A stretch of DNA of 33,386 nucleotides from an uncultured Bacteroidales bacterium (lineage in GTDB: Bacteria; Bacteroidota; Bacteroidia; Bacteroidales; F082), in contig ONKQ01000030.1 in assembly GCA_900318465.1 (NCBI GenBank), positions 1-33,386 on the forward strand, written 5' to 3'. A program made the translations under genes and the position numbers. This document shows, one piece after another, positions 16,384-24,780 of the stretch (position 1 is its first letter; each line of letters opens with the position of its first letter). The notes beneath the pieces were generated by a model that did not search any database, was not told the origin of the DNA, and saw nothing but the letters and a program-made list of their open reading frames with translations.

Positions 16384-17973
16384 TTACCGCTTCACGAACC
16401 GGCGCGTTTGCACGGTGCCTTCTGAGGTCATTTTCAGGAGGTAGGTGCCGGCGGGCAGGGCCTCAAGGTCTAAGGCGAAGGATTTTTGGCCTACGTTGGC
16501 ATGATGGAGTAGGGTACCAGTCATGTCGTAGACCTCATAATATTCGATGCGCTCTGTGCTTTCCACTTGCAGCCTGTCGGTGGCGGGGTTGGGATAGACG
16601 GCAAGGCGAGTGGCGTTGAGGTCGGCAACATTGTCGTAGGTTCTGTAAAGCATCACGTCGTCGATGTTCAGCATGAACTGGTTGGAGCAGTTGAAGTGGA
16701 CGATGGCCACATAGATGTCCTGCCCTTGGTAGGCCCTGAGGTCGACATTGTAATAATGCCATTCGCCGGGTCCTTTGGCGGTCATGTCGGTTTCCCACAC
16801 GATGGTGAAGTCGTCCGCATTGGTATTTCCTGTCGTTGAAACGGCCACGCCGAAATGCTCGGCGGGATTGTACACATCTTGTGCGCAAGCGATGAACGTA
16901 ATCTCTTCGCAGTCAAGTTTGTAGGGACTTACCAAATAGTTTTCGGGATACAGGACGGTGCTGGTGTAGTCGTCATACGAGGCCGAGGTGACGCTGAATT
17001 TGTTTGTCTCGTTGCCCCAGTTCTGGCGCAGCTGCCAGTTGTAGCCGTCGCCGTCCGCATCGATGGTCGTCCAGGTCAGGATGCCGTCGTTGAAGTCGAA
17101 GAAAAGGTCGCCCGCCGGTGGCACTGGCGGGGGCGGAAGCTCGCCTTCACCCAACATATAGATTCCAATCAGGTTGGGGCTCTTGTCGACGTCGCCGAAG
17201 AAACAGACCGAGCCGTTGCATTCTCCGATGTAGGCGCCGCCTGCGGAACAGGCATATCCCCAGCCCGGGGTGACGGAAAAGTCGAAGATGTAGTTGGGAT
17301 CCATGCTGTCGGCTTCAATGAGGTAGTCGAACACATGGGCGGTGAAGCCTTCCACGGCAAAGAGGAAGAGGTGGGCAATGCCGTCCTCGTCGGTGAAGTA
17401 GCCGGTGCCATGCACGGTATGTCCGCCGAGGTTGTGGGGCGTGGCGGTCTTGATTACGTTGCCGTTGCGGTCGACGAGCTTGAGGTCGAGGTGGAGGTTG
17501 GGACTGTTGCCCGTGGCCCTTTCGCCAACCCAGAAGGCGTCGTAAACGGGGTCGTAGGTGCAAGTGCCAAGTTCGTTGAGGCTCGTGTTGATTTGCCCGA
17601 CCAAGGTCTTGTTGTGGAGGTCGACGCACCAAATTATGCCCGAATGCGCGTCGCAGCCATAGAAGTATTGGCCGTCGTAGGTCATGTCGCGCATGTAGTT
17701 GTCGGAATTGTCGATGCCAGGAATGTCGAATTCGTCTAAGAGGTTGCCGTCGAGGTCATACTTGTAGAACATCCACAGCACCGACGATGACTTTCCCCAT
17801 GCGCTGGTGTAGATGTACTCGCCATCGTAGACCACGCCGTGCTGGCGGCCTGTGGAGCATGAGAATGAGGTTACGAAATCCCACATGTCGCGTGGGTTTT
17901 GCTCTTGTGCTTGGGCTGTCCACGAACCGACGGTTGCGAGGATCAGCATAAGGAGTAAAGAAACTTTTTTCAT
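16384..17973 (-). CDS. T9SS-secreted protein: propeller-like N-terminus, choice-of-anchor-J domain, type A sorting tail
   Basis: A 529-aa secreted protein. The signal peptide is MKKVSLLLMLILATVGSWTAQAQ. Residues ~25-280 contain repeated short strands of the style YDGEYIYTS, YDGQYFYGCD and YDPVYDAFWVGE, typical of beta-propeller-like repeats. A Pro-rich linker (PPPPVPP) follows. Residues ~290-443 are a choice-of-anchor-J/cleaved-adhesin domain (WTTIDADGDGYNW, NYLVSPYKL, MLNIDDVML) closely resembling a module of the neighbouring 1733-aa protein. The tail (~455-529) is a canonical T9SS type A signal with YPNPATDRLQV, YDMTGTLL and GTYLLKM, unlike the tails of the three paralogues. A TAACTTTG box is at 18007-18014. 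Substrate unknown. Confidence 0.88.
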   Translation of the reverse strand: MKKVSLLLMLILATVGSWTAQAQEQNPRDMWDFVTSFSCSTGRQHGVVYDGEYIYTSAWGKSSSVLWMFYKYDLDGNLLDEFDIPGIDNSDNYMRDMTYDGQYFYGCDAHSGIIWCVDLHNKTLVGQINTSLNELGTCTYDPVYDAFWVGERATGNSPNLHLDLKLVDRNGNVIKTATPHNLGGHTVHGTGYFTDEDGIAHLFLFAVEGFTAHVFDYLIEADSMDPNYIFDFSVTPGWGYACSAGGAYIGECNGSVCFFGDVDKSPNLIGIYMLGEGELPPPPVPPAGDLFFDFNDGILTWTTIDADGDGYNWQLRQNWGNETNKFSVTSASYDDYTSTVLYPENYLVSPYKLDCEEITFIACAQDVYNPAEHFGVAVSTTGNTNADDFTIVWETDMTAKGPGEWHYYNVDLRAYQGQDIYVAIVHFNCSNQFMLNIDDVMLYRTYDNVADLNATRLAVYPNPATDRLQVESTERIEYYEVYDMTGTLLHHANVGQKSFALDLEALPAGTYLLKMTSEGTVQTRRFVKR

Positions 17974-18006
17974 AGTGGTGTTTGTTTTGAGTTGTTTTTA
18001 CGACCG

Positions 18007-18014
18007 CAAAGTTA
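18007..18014 (-). promoter_or_regulatory. -7 box TAACTTTG of the 529-aa gene
   Basis: The minus strand reads TAACTTTG, about 35 bases before the ATG, in a divergent intergenic region with the plus-strand box at 18090. Confidence 0.5.
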
Positions 18015-18089
18015 GGTTTTTTTCAACAAAGGCAAGTGCTTTGACTATTTTTCCAAAAATATTGTGTGTTTTATGGTTCGAAAAAACAG

Positions 18090-18097
18090 TACTTTTG
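18090..18097 (+). promoter_or_regulatory. -7 box TACTTTTG of the 288-aa gene
   Basis: TACTTTTG matches TAnnTTTG. It lies 25 bases before the ATG at 18123 and so predicts a very short leader. Confidence 0.5.
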
Positions 18098-18122
18098 TGG
18101 CCGTATTTGGAATCACTTTTAG

Positions 18123-18989
18123 ATGCGTTTGCCTATGAAAAGAAGACCGTTGAGAAAAGCTTGGATGGTGCTGCCGATGTTGGCGTTGGCCGCAAACGGC
18201 ATGGCTCAAACTGCCGAGGCAGTGGGAGAATCCAACTCGCTGCAACCGCAATTGTACAATCCTGGCCACAGCAAAGTCCCCATCTGGTTGGATTGGTCGA
18301 TGGGCGGAAATTTTGCCGAATGCTACGATGTGGGAACCGTTCCCTTCCGCTACAAAGGCTTTGGCGCGAATGCCAAAGGGGGCATCACCATCGAATGGGG
18401 CCGTTGCCATGTGCAAACCGAGGCCCAAGGCTTCTATACGTTGCTTTCCTCTCCTGCCGGAACCGCCATCGACGCTAACTTTTCCACCGAATTTCTCTAC
18501 CGTTGCGCTATTGTCAAGCGCTTTGGTTTTTGGGCCGGTGGCTCGCTGCAAGGCTTTATGGACATCAAGGACATTCCTGCCCTGATGAACGCTTCGTGGA
18601 GTATGACTTTGTTTGGCAACCTTTGCGCCACGGGGATGGTGGAATGCAATTTTGCTTTCACCCATGAGGGCATGTACAACTTGCGCCCCTTGCTGACCGC
18701 ATACGGCAAACTGAGCCTGCCATTAATGGGTGTCGCAAGTCGTCCGGGTTATTCCTACATCGGCCACCCGACCATCAACGAAGACCCGGTGCTTGTCGAC
18801 AGTGAGCTGTTTGCCAAATTCTTTCCTGGCGCAAGCACCGAATTGGGCCTGTTTTTGAACCTGCCCAACTACAACCGCATCGGGCTTTCCTATCGTTGGG
18901 ACTACCTTACAACGGGCAAAAAAGGCACCTACCGTTTCGACCATGCCCTCCATGCCATCAACTTGTCCTTTATGTTCAGAATCAATTGA
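18123..18989 (+). CDS. Probable outer-membrane beta-barrel protein, family not recognised
   Basis: A 288-aa exported protein. A basic N-terminus (MRLPMKRRPLRKAW) is followed by a hydrophobic stretch ending in ANGMAQ. Translation could also start at the second Met (18135). The mature part has alternating aromatic and polar residues typical of transmembrane strands (FYTLLSSPAG, NRIGLSYRWDYL, HAINLSFMFRIN), no lipobox, and an N-rich, barrel-like end. It is followed 8 bases later by the S41 protease lipoprotein, so the two are probably one transcript, with the barrel as possible partner or substrate. I do not recognise the family. Confidence 0.75.
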   Translation: MRLPMKRRPLRKAWMVLPMLALAANGMAQTAEAVGESNSLQPQLYNPGHSKVPIWLDWSMGGNFAECYDVGTVPFRYKGFGANAKGGITIEWGRCHVQTEAQGFYTLLSSPAGTAIDANFSTEFLYRCAIVKRFGFWAGGSLQGFMDIKDIPALMNASWSMTLFGNLCATGMVECNFAFTHEGMYNLRPLLTAYGKLSLPLMGVASRPGYSYIGHPTINEDPVLVDSELFAKFFPGASTELGLFLNLPNYNRIGLSYRWDYLTTGKKGTYRFDHALHAINLSFMFRIN

Positions 18990-18997
18990 TTGACGCT

Positions 18998-20020
18998 ATG
19001 AAAAAACCACATATCCTCGTTCTTTGTCTTTTGGCCTTCGCCTCTTGCGAAAGGGCCTTCATGGAAAAAGACGAACCCCAAAATCCGGTCAATGTGTTCG
19101 ACTATCTTTGGAACCAAGTAGACCAAAACTACACCTTCTTCGACGTGAAAGGCATCGACTGGGACTCGGTGCGCGAGGTGTATCGTCCCAAGGTCGACGA
19201 CTTGATGGGCAAAGACAGCCTCTTCCGTGTGTGTGCCGCCATGCTCAACACGCTCCGCGACGGCCACACCAACTTGATTTCGGGCTTCGATGTGTCGCGC
19301 AACGACTCGGTGTATTACAAAATGTATGCGGAGAAAAACATTAATGAAGAAGTGGTCATGCTCAACTATTTGACTGTCGGTCACCACACCACGGGAAGCT
19401 TTTTGCACCATGCCATCCGCAACGGCGAGGTGGCTTATCTCCGCTATTCCTCGTTTTCCAATGGGCTCAGCGAGGCGCTTATGAAATACATGGCCAATTA
19501 TTACAAGGACTGCAAAGGCATGATTATCGACCTGCGGCAAAACGGTGGCGGCTCAATGGGCAACGTTGCCGTGATGCTCAGCATTTTCGACAACCACAAG
19601 CAGCCCTTGTATCAAACCCAGACCAAAGCAGGCCCAAGCCACGACGAGTTTGGGGCCATGCAGACGGTGTATGCCGCCGACAGCAGCCTGTTGGGTAAAA
19701 CGCCCTACACCAAGCCTGTGGCCGTCCTCGTCGATCGGGGTTCGTACAGCGCAACCTCGTTTTTCGCCCTCTGCACGATGGCTTACGACAATATCAAACT
19801 CTTTGGCGACTACACAGGCGGAGGTCTCGGCATTCCCAACGGCGGCATCCTGCCCAACGGCTGGACGTATCGTTTCAGCACCACGAGGACTATGGACATG
19901 GAAGGCCACAACTACGAAAACGGTGTGCCGCCCGACGTGCGCGTCCTCCTCGACCCCGTTAGCACCGCGCAAGGCATCGACAACGTGATTGAGGCTGCTG
20001 CGGAATGGATTCTTGAGTAG
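18998..20020 (+). CDS. S41-family peptidase, lipoprotein
   Basis: A 340-aa serine protease of the C-terminal-processing/tricorn type, likely periplasmic-facing or surface-attached. I start it at ATG 18998, which gives a lipoprotein signal with lipobox LAFAS-C; the longer frame from 18896 would run through the preceding gene. An N-terminal helical region (~30-110; YLWNQVDQNYTFFD) is followed by the S41 core: IIDLRQNGGGSMGN, then VLVDRGSYSATSFF with the probable catalytic Ser near residue 252, then GGGLGIPNGG and a C-terminal PPDVRV segment. No PDZ domain is evident. It lies 8 bases after the 288-aa gene. The family is well supported; the substrate is unknown. Confidence 0.88.
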   Translation: MKKPHILVLCLLAFASCERAFMEKDEPQNPVNVFDYLWNQVDQNYTFFDVKGIDWDSVREVYRPKVDDLMGKDSLFRVCAAMLNTLRDGHTNLISGFDVSRNDSVYYKMYAEKNINEEVVMLNYLTVGHHTTGSFLHHAIRNGEVAYLRYSSFSNGLSEALMKYMANYYKDCKGMIIDLRQNGGGSMGNVAVMLSIFDNHKQPLYQTQTKAGPSHDEFGAMQTVYAADSSLLGKTPYTKPVAVLVDRGSYSATSFFALCTMAYDNIKLFGDYTGGGLGIPNGGILPNGWTYRFSTTRTMDMEGHNYENGVPPDVRVLLDPVSTAQGIDNVIEAAAEWILE

Positions 20021-20064
20021 TTGATAGTTGAAAGTTGATAGTTGAGAGTTGAAAGTTGACAGTT
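20021..20064. repeat. Simple repeat of GTTGAAAGTTGATA type
   Basis: Five to six imperfect units of 7-8 bases (TTGATAGTTGAAAGTTGATA and so on) start directly after the stop codon. The inverse form occurs at 30801-30835. Such repeats are common between genes in this phylum. Confidence 0.75.
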
Positions 20065-20065
20065 A

Positions 20066-20190
20066 AGTAAGTGTTCAAAAATCAAATTGCTATATCTTTT
20101 GACTTCGGGACTTCGTGACACGAGACTTCGGGTGTTTGTTCAACTCGGAGTCTCGCAGTCAAATATGTAAACTAAATTTGTTCATCTACT
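20066..20190. repeat. Palindromic mobile-looking repeat, copy 1
   Basis: The element is bounded by imperfect inverted ends (AGTAAGTGTTCAAA... and ...TTTGTTCATCTACT) and has G/C-rich inner repeats of the type GACTTCGGGACTTCG. Its partner is at 24828-24967, which has one extra ~16-bp inner unit (CGCAGTCCCGCAGTC). Both lie between convergent genes. No protein is encoded, so this resembles a MITE or REP-type element. Confidence 0.75.
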
Positions 20191-20205
20191 TATTGGGTAA
20201 AACAT

Positions 20206-20229
20206 AGGGCTGCAACGTGTTGCAGCCCT
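20206..20229 (-). terminator. Hairpin after the holin-X-like gene
   Basis: AGGGCTGCAA and TTGCAGCCCT (10-bp perfect stem) close a CGTG loop. On the minus strand the stem is followed by TATGTTTTACC, a weak U-tract. It lies about 35 bases after the stop at 20264 and probably ends the YtxH/holin-like operon. Confidence 0.6.
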
Positions 20230-20263
20230 GGATTTTGGTGACGATGTTTTGTGTCGATGTGGC

Positions 20264-20812
20264 TTATTTTTTCTTCTTCTCTTTTTTCCCGAAGAGAGAA
20301 CTAATAGCCGAGGAAGCCCAATCGCTAAAGAAATGCTTGAGCGAATAGAAATCCTTGCATTCGGTGAATGCGTAGGAAATGTCCGCTTCTTTTTCCTTGA
20401 TGCGGGTTTCAGTGTTCCAGATGGCCATGTCTACACCATCCTGGGTTTTCAAGCCCTCCGGCCTGTTTTCTTTCTGGTAGAAGACATCGGTAAACATGGC
20501 GACAAAAGTGTTCTTGAAGATTTGCTTGCGCAGCAGGAAAAGCACCAAAAGGGCAAGCAGCAGCACGCCTACCATGATGAAGGCGGCCAATGCATAGCTG
20601 TGCAGCAGTTCCCCAATCCATAAGACAACCGCAAAAGACAAGGTTGTGATTACGGCACCGACCACAATCAAGATAAGCAGGAGCCTTGCAACGGCCGATG
20701 TGCCTTGTGAAAGCCCTTTGATTGTGCGCAGCTTCACATCGTCTATCTGCGCATTGATGTAGCCAGTGGTCTCATGGACCAACTTGTCGGCAGGAGCTGA
20801 AAACTTTCTCAT
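20264..20812 (-). CDS. Membrane protein resembling the holin-X/DUF1469 (PF07332) family
   Basis: A 182-aa inner-membrane protein. A short amphipathic N-terminus is followed by two hydrophobic helices (~44-70, LLLILIVVGAVITTLSFAVV, and ~75-98, ALAAFIMVGVLLLALLVLFLL), then a cytoplasmic, charged C-terminal region ending in KKEKKKK. Its start follows the upstream YtxH-like gene by 3 bases, an arrangement commonly seen for this pair in Bacteroidota. Despite the family name there is no phage gene nearby. The role is unknown, possibly envelope stress. Similarity is judged by layout and helix pattern, not by a search. Confidence 0.7.
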   Translation of the reverse strand: MRKFSAPADKLVHETTGYINAQIDDVKLRTIKGLSQGTSAVARLLLILIVVGAVITTLSFAVVLWIGELLHSYALAAFIMVGVLLLALLVLFLLRKQIFKNTFVAMFTDVFYQKENRPEGLKTQDGVDMAIWNTETRIKEKEADISYAFTECKDFYSLKHFFSDWASSAISSLFGKKEKKKK

Positions 20813-20815
20813 CTC

Positions 20816-21022
20816 TTAGGCCAGATTGGGTTCAACATCGTCTTCGGCCTCCTTGGAAGCTCTGATGTCGGAAATCTTTTCCTTGACTTTGTCAACACAA
20901 TCTTCCGCAGTCTTCTTTATCTTCTTGCGGGTTTCTTCTCCTTTGTCGGGAGCCAAAAGGATGCCAACGGCGAGACCGGCGGCCACGCCACCTAACAATG
21001 CAAATAATGTACCTGATTTCAT
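20816..21022 (-). CDS. YtxH-domain protein
   Basis: A 68-aa protein with one N-terminal membrane helix containing G-rich AALGGV-like residues (LFALLGGVAAGLAVGILLAP), then DKGEETRKKIKKTAED and a charged amphipathic helix, the standard YtxH pattern. YtxH proteins are linked to general stress in Bacillus; the Bacteroidota role is unknown. It is first in a two-gene unit with the membrane protein 3 bases downstream. A TATCTTTG box is at 21079-21086. Confidence 0.85.
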   Translation of the reverse strand: MKSGTLFALLGGVAAGLAVGILLAPDKGEETRKKIKKTAEDCVDKVKEKISDIRASKEAEDDVEPNLA

Positions 21023-21078
21023 AAGCGTAAAATTTAAAGGATTAAGGATTAAGAGTTAATTAAAAGTTAATATTGCGG

Positions 21079-21086
21079 CAAAGATA
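21079..21086 (-). promoter_or_regulatory. -7 box TATCTTTG of the YtxH operon
   Basis: The minus strand reads TATCTTTG, about 57 bases before the YtxH-gene ATG. Confidence 0.5.
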
Positions 21087-21120
21087 CACCTTTTTTGTAA
21101 TAGACAACCAGTTTTTACAA

Positions 21121-21128
21121 TATATTTG
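21121..21128 (+). promoter_or_regulatory. -7 box TATATTTG of the TonB receptor gene
   Basis: TATATTTG matches TAnnTTTG, about 46 bases before the ATG at 21174. A T-rich stretch ending in TTTTTTG at 21097 is a possible -33 element, though the spacing is slightly long. Confidence 0.45.
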
Positions 21129-21173
21129 GAAGCCGCGCGTTAAATCGGAAGTTTTTAAACATCTTTTGTTGAA

Positions 21174-23594
21174 ATGAAACATCATTATTTTCGCCGATGG
21201 CTCGTAGTCATCGGCTTGACATTGGCAGTTTTGCCAAGTTTTGCGCAGAAGCACACCATCAGCGGCTATGTGATGGATGCCGCCAGCAAGGAAACCCTCA
21301 TCGGGGCGACCATTTTCGACAAAAACTCAGGGAAAGGCTGTGCCACAAACAGTTATGGATTCTACACCCTGACTTTGAACCAAGGCCAAGTGGATTTGCA
21401 AGTCTCGTATGTGGGCTATGTGCAGCAAAACCAAACCCTCGACCTGAAGGAAAACCTAAACCTGAACTTCACGCTCACCACCAACACGACCTTGGATGAG
21501 GTGGTGGTGGAGGCTACCCGTGCCACCGTCAGTGCCCGCAGCCCGCAGATGAGCGTGGTGGAACTGCCCGTGCAGCAAATCAAGAGCATCCCGACACTGT
21601 TTGGCGAAACCGACGTGTTGAAAGCCATTCAGTTGCTTCCAGGTGTCCAAAACGGCTCGGAAGGCTCGGCAGGCATGTACGTGCGCGGCGGCGGTCCCGA
21701 CGAGAACTTGCTCTTGTTGGATGGTGTGCCCGTCTATAATGTCAACCACATGCTGGGTTTCTTCTCCGTCTTCAACCCCGATGCGCTGAAGAACGTCACT
21801 TTATATAAGGGCAGTTTTCCGGCGCATTTCGGAGGCCGCCTCTCGTCGGTGGTCGACATCCGCATGAAGGAAGGCGACATGCAGAAATACCACGGCAACG
21901 TGAGCGTCGGCGTGATTTCGTCGAAACTCAACTTTGAAGGCCCGATTGTGAAGGACAAACTCTCGTTCAACCTGTCGTACCGCCGCACCTACGGTGACCT
22001 GCTCATCAAGCCCGCCATGTGGATTGCGATGTTGGCAGACCCTGATATTGGCCGATTCAACGTGGGCTACTATTTCTACGACTTCAACGCCAAGCTCAAC
22101 TGGAAAATCTCCGACAGGGATAGGCTCTATCTGAGTTTCTACACGGGCGATGATGGCATCTATTTCGGCGTGAAGAACAAGGACTATATCACCAGCCAAT
22201 CCGAATACATCAACAGGATCAAACTCGACTGGAAATGGGGCAACAAGGTGGCTGCCCTGCGCTGGAACCATGTGATGTCGCAGCAGCTCTTCATGGATGC
22301 CTCTGTCGATTACACGCAATATCGCCATCGTCTCGGCTTCAGCATGATTGAAGAATCCAACAGCCTGATACAGAGTGAAGAATCCCAAAGGGAAGAGTTC
22401 GACTTGGCCTATAAGTCGGGCATCAACGACCTGACCGCCAAGGTCGATTTCGACTATACGCCCCTGCCGAACCACGAGATTCGCTTCGGCGGCAACTACA
22501 CCTATCACACTTTCCGCCCCGATGTGCAGTCGATGAAGATGATTGGAAACGAAGTGGCTTTCCTTGACACCGTCACCGGCTCGCCCAACGTGTATGCCCA
22601 TGAGACGGCTCTTTACGCCGAGGACAACATGACTTTTGGCGACATCTTCCGCATGAACCTCGGCGTCCACTATTCCACCTTCACCGTCGAAGGCAAGACC
22701 TACCAGAGTGTGCAGCCGCGCGTCAGCACCAGCCTGATGTTGGCCTCCAACCTTTCGCTGAAGGCGGGCTATGCCTACATGACGCAATACGTCCACCTGC
22801 TCAGCAACAGCAGCCTCAGCCTGCCCACCGACCTTTGGGTGCCCGTCACCGCGAAAATCGTCCCCATGAACGCCCATCAGTGGTCAGTCGGGGCATTCTA
22901 TGAGCTGCCGCGCCTGTTCGACATTTCGATTGAAGGCTACTACAAAACCATGGACAATCTCTTGGAATATAAGGACGGCGCGTCGTTTTTCGGCTCGACG
23001 GAGAATTGGGAAAACAAGGTCTGCATGGGCAAAGGTTGGGCCTACGGTGTGGAGTTTCTCGTGCAACGCTCTTTCGGCAAGACCACGGGCTGGGTCGGCT
23101 ACACTTGGGCACACGCCAAGCGGCAGTTTGACCGCGAGGGTCAGATGATCAACAGCGGCAAGGTGTTTCCCGCCAAATACGACCGCCGTCACGACATCAG
23201 CATCACCGTGCAACACAAGTTCAACGAAAAGTTCGACCTTAGCGGCACATGGGTCTTTAGCAGCGGCAACTGCGGCACCCTCGGAACGCAAATCTATTCA
23301 GGTCTGCCCAATGAATACGGCGGCATTCCTACAATCAATGCTTTGGAACGCAACAACTTCCGCTTAGGCAACTACCACCGCTTGGACTTGGGCTTCAACT
23401 ATCACCATCATCCCTTCAAACATGGTGTAGGCACCCTCAACATCAGCGTCTACAATGTCTATAACCACCAAAATCCTTTCCTCGTTTATACCGACTATGA
23501 CTGGGACGAGGCCGGCCAGCAGGAAGTGAAGAAACTCATGCAAGCCAGCATTTTCCCCATCATACCGTCCATCAGCTACAGTTACAAATTCTGA
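21174..23594 (+). CDS. TonB-dependent outer-membrane receptor with carboxypeptidase-regulatory-like domain
   Basis: An 806-aa outer-membrane transporter. The signal peptide ends near PSFAQ (~residue 24). A CarboxypepD_reg-like domain follows (~26-110; ISGYVMDAASKETLIGATI, YGFYTLTL), then a TonB-box-like DEVVVEA (~110) and a plug domain (~120-235; VRGGGPDENLLLLDGVPV, YKGSFPAHFGGRLSSVV). The rest is a 22-strand barrel ending in a terminal aromatic (SYKF). The length fits the family. No SusD follows; the next gene is a DUF4249 lipoprotein, a known pairing for this receptor subtype. Substrate unknown. Confidence 0.92.
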   Translation: MKHHYFRRWLVVIGLTLAVLPSFAQKHTISGYVMDAASKETLIGATIFDKNSGKGCATNSYGFYTLTLNQGQVDLQVSYVGYVQQNQTLDLKENLNLNFTLTTNTTLDEVVVEATRATVSARSPQMSVVELPVQQIKSIPTLFGETDVLKAIQLLPGVQNGSEGSAGMYVRGGGPDENLLLLDGVPVYNVNHMLGFFSVFNPDALKNVTLYKGSFPAHFGGRLSSVVDIRMKEGDMQKYHGNVSVGVISSKLNFEGPIVKDKLSFNLSYRRTYGDLLIKPAMWIAMLADPDIGRFNVGYYFYDFNAKLNWKISDRDRLYLSFYTGDDGIYFGVKNKDYITSQSEYINRIKLDWKWGNKVAALRWNHVMSQQLFMDASVDYTQYRHRLGFSMIEESNSLIQSEESQREEFDLAYKSGINDLTAKVDFDYTPLPNHEIRFGGNYTYHTFRPDVQSMKMIGNEVAFLDTVTGSPNVYAHETALYAEDNMTFGDIFRMNLGVHYSTFTVEGKTYQSVQPRVSTSLMLASNLSLKAGYAYMTQYVHLLSNSSLSLPTDLWVPVTAKIVPMNAHQWSVGAFYELPRLFDISIEGYYKTMDNLLEYKDGASFFGSTENWENKVCMGKGWAYGVEFLVQRSFGKTTGWVGYTWAHAKRQFDREGQMINSGKVFPAKYDRRHDISITVQHKFNEKFDLSGTWVFSSGNCGTLGTQIYSGLPNEYGGIPTINALERNNFRLGNYHRLDLGFNYHHHPFKHGVGTLNISVYNVYNHQNPFLVYTDYDWDEAGQQEVKKLMQASIFPIIPSISYSYKF

Positions 23595-23620
23595 ATTAAT
23601 ATGTCACATTAATATGTCAC
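23595..23620. repeat. Tandem 13-bp duplication beside the repeat element
   Basis: ATTAATATGTCAC occurs twice in a row (23595-23607, 23608-23620), directly after the receptor stop codon. The second unit runs into the left end of the element at 23618. Confidence 0.8.
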
Positions 23621-23752
23621 AAAACCTACAAAACAAACAAAACCTAAAAAAGAGTGTGGCGGCTACACAACCGTGTCGCCGCCGGAAAGCCGCTGGTTGG
23701 CAGGCTTTCCCCAACCCAATAAAAAGTTTTGTCAGGTTTTGAAAGTTTTGTG
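23618..23752. repeat. Two-hairpin repeat element with terminal inverted repeats, copy 2
   Basis: It has the same ends as 10831-10954 (CACAAAACCTACAAAAC and GGTTTTGAAAGTTTTGTG). Hairpin 1 is GGCGGC-TA-CAC-AACC-GTG-TC-GCCGCC (23658-23683). Hairpin 2 is GGAAAGCC-GCT-GGTT-GGC-A-GGCTTTCC (23684-23710). Stem changes relative to copy 1 are paired, while the loops AACC and GGTT are unchanged. It separates the receptor gene from its lipoprotein partner gene. Confidence 0.8.
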
Positions 23753-23767
23753 AGAAAAAAGAGAAAT

Positions 23768-24775
23768 ATGAAAAAAGTTATTTTGTTATTAATCAGCGTA
23801 ATACTCTTGGTTTCATGTACCAAGGAAATCGAATTCAAGGGCGAACAAACCGACTCGAAATTGGTCATCAACAGCATTATGGAACCAGGGGAACCCGTTA
23901 AGGCCTACATAAGCAAGAGCATTTTCTTCTTAAACAACAACGCCGACATGGTTGCGCCCGACGACCTGATGGCCACGCTTTATGTGAACGGCAACCTCAT
24001 CGGCGAGATGACAAGGCAATCGGATACGATTTGGGCGGGATACGAGTACGTCGATTTGGACAGTGTGAAGCCTATTTATAAAACCATTCCCGCTTTCGTC
24101 AACGATTACCGTCCCAACAAGGGCGATGTGATCAAAATCACAGCCACGGCCAACGGCTTCGACGAAGTGGAAGGCACGTCCAGCCCGTTACCGAACAACG
24201 TGGATTTCAGTATTTCCAAAAGTGAATTAAAGTATTGGGAAGCAAACGAATTCAGTGACAGTGTTACGAGCATCACGGCCATTTTCGACATCAACATCGA
24301 AATCCGCGACCCCAATCCCGGGCAACTTGATTATTTCAAGATTTCCAATGAACGTAATGACTACAGCTACGGCGACGACCGCAATTCTTTCACCTTCTAC
24401 TTTAGCTATGACGATCCCATTTTCGGGGGTAGTGGCGAAAATGGCCTTCTTGACGTTAGTTTTGATGCAAGAACCGAAGGTGTGTTTACCGACCAACTCT
24501 TCGATGGCAGGTCGTATCCCGTCAAATTGCTGCTCTATGCCTATATTTACACGGATGGCACCATCGACCCCTCATTCTATAATGCGCCCATCTGTGTGGA
24601 GCATCTCAGCAAGGAATACTATTATTACCTGAACACCTGCGACCAAGGCGACGAAATCACGCAGTTCTTTTCAGAGCCTGCACAGACCTACACCAACGTC
24701 ACCAATGGCTATGGCATCGTTGGCGGCAGGATTATGGACACCGTTAGGTTCCCCTTGCCCGTTGAGGAGCCGTGA
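23768..24775 (+). CDS. DUF4249 lipoprotein, TonB-receptor partner
   Basis: A 335-aa lipoprotein. The ATG at 23768 gives a clean signal peptide and lipobox LLVS-C; the longer frame begins inside the repeat element. After the Cys comes the family-typical opening KEIEFKGEQTDSKLVINSIM. The middle has several Ig-like strands and an acidic patch (NERNDYSYGDDRN). The C-terminal end includes SKEYYYYLNTCDQGDE and the VTNGYGIVGGR motif common in DUF4249. DUF4249 genes usually follow a TonB receptor of this type and may help capture the ligand at the surface. The 173-bp gap holds a repeat element, so co-transcription is not certain. Confidence 0.88.
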   Translation: MKKVILLLISVILLVSCTKEIEFKGEQTDSKLVINSIMEPGEPVKAYISKSIFFLNNNADMVAPDDLMATLYVNGNLIGEMTRQSDTIWAGYEYVDLDSVKPIYKTIPAFVNDYRPNKGDVIKITATANGFDEVEGTSSPLPNNVDFSISKSELKYWEANEFSDSVTSITAIFDINIEIRDPNPGQLDYFKISNERNDYSYGDDRNSFTFYFSYDDPIFGGSGENGLLDVSFDARTEGVFTDQLFDGRSYPVKLLLYAYIYTDGTIDPSFYNAPICVEHLSKEYYYYLNTCDQGDEITQFFSEPAQTYTNVTNGYGIVGGRIMDTVRFPLPVEEP

Positions 24776-24780
24776 TTGAC

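Noticed and set aside
20021-20064. A CRISPR array
   Set aside because: The units are 7-8 bases, imperfect and contiguous, with no unique spacers and no cas genes. It is a simple repeat.
20264-20812. Prophage holin
   Set aside because: The family name suggests a phage, but the gene pairs with a YtxH gene and no phage gene is nearby.
21174-23594. SusC of a polysaccharide utilisation locus
   Set aside because: No SusD homologue or glycoside hydrolase follows; the partner is a DUF4249 lipoprotein.
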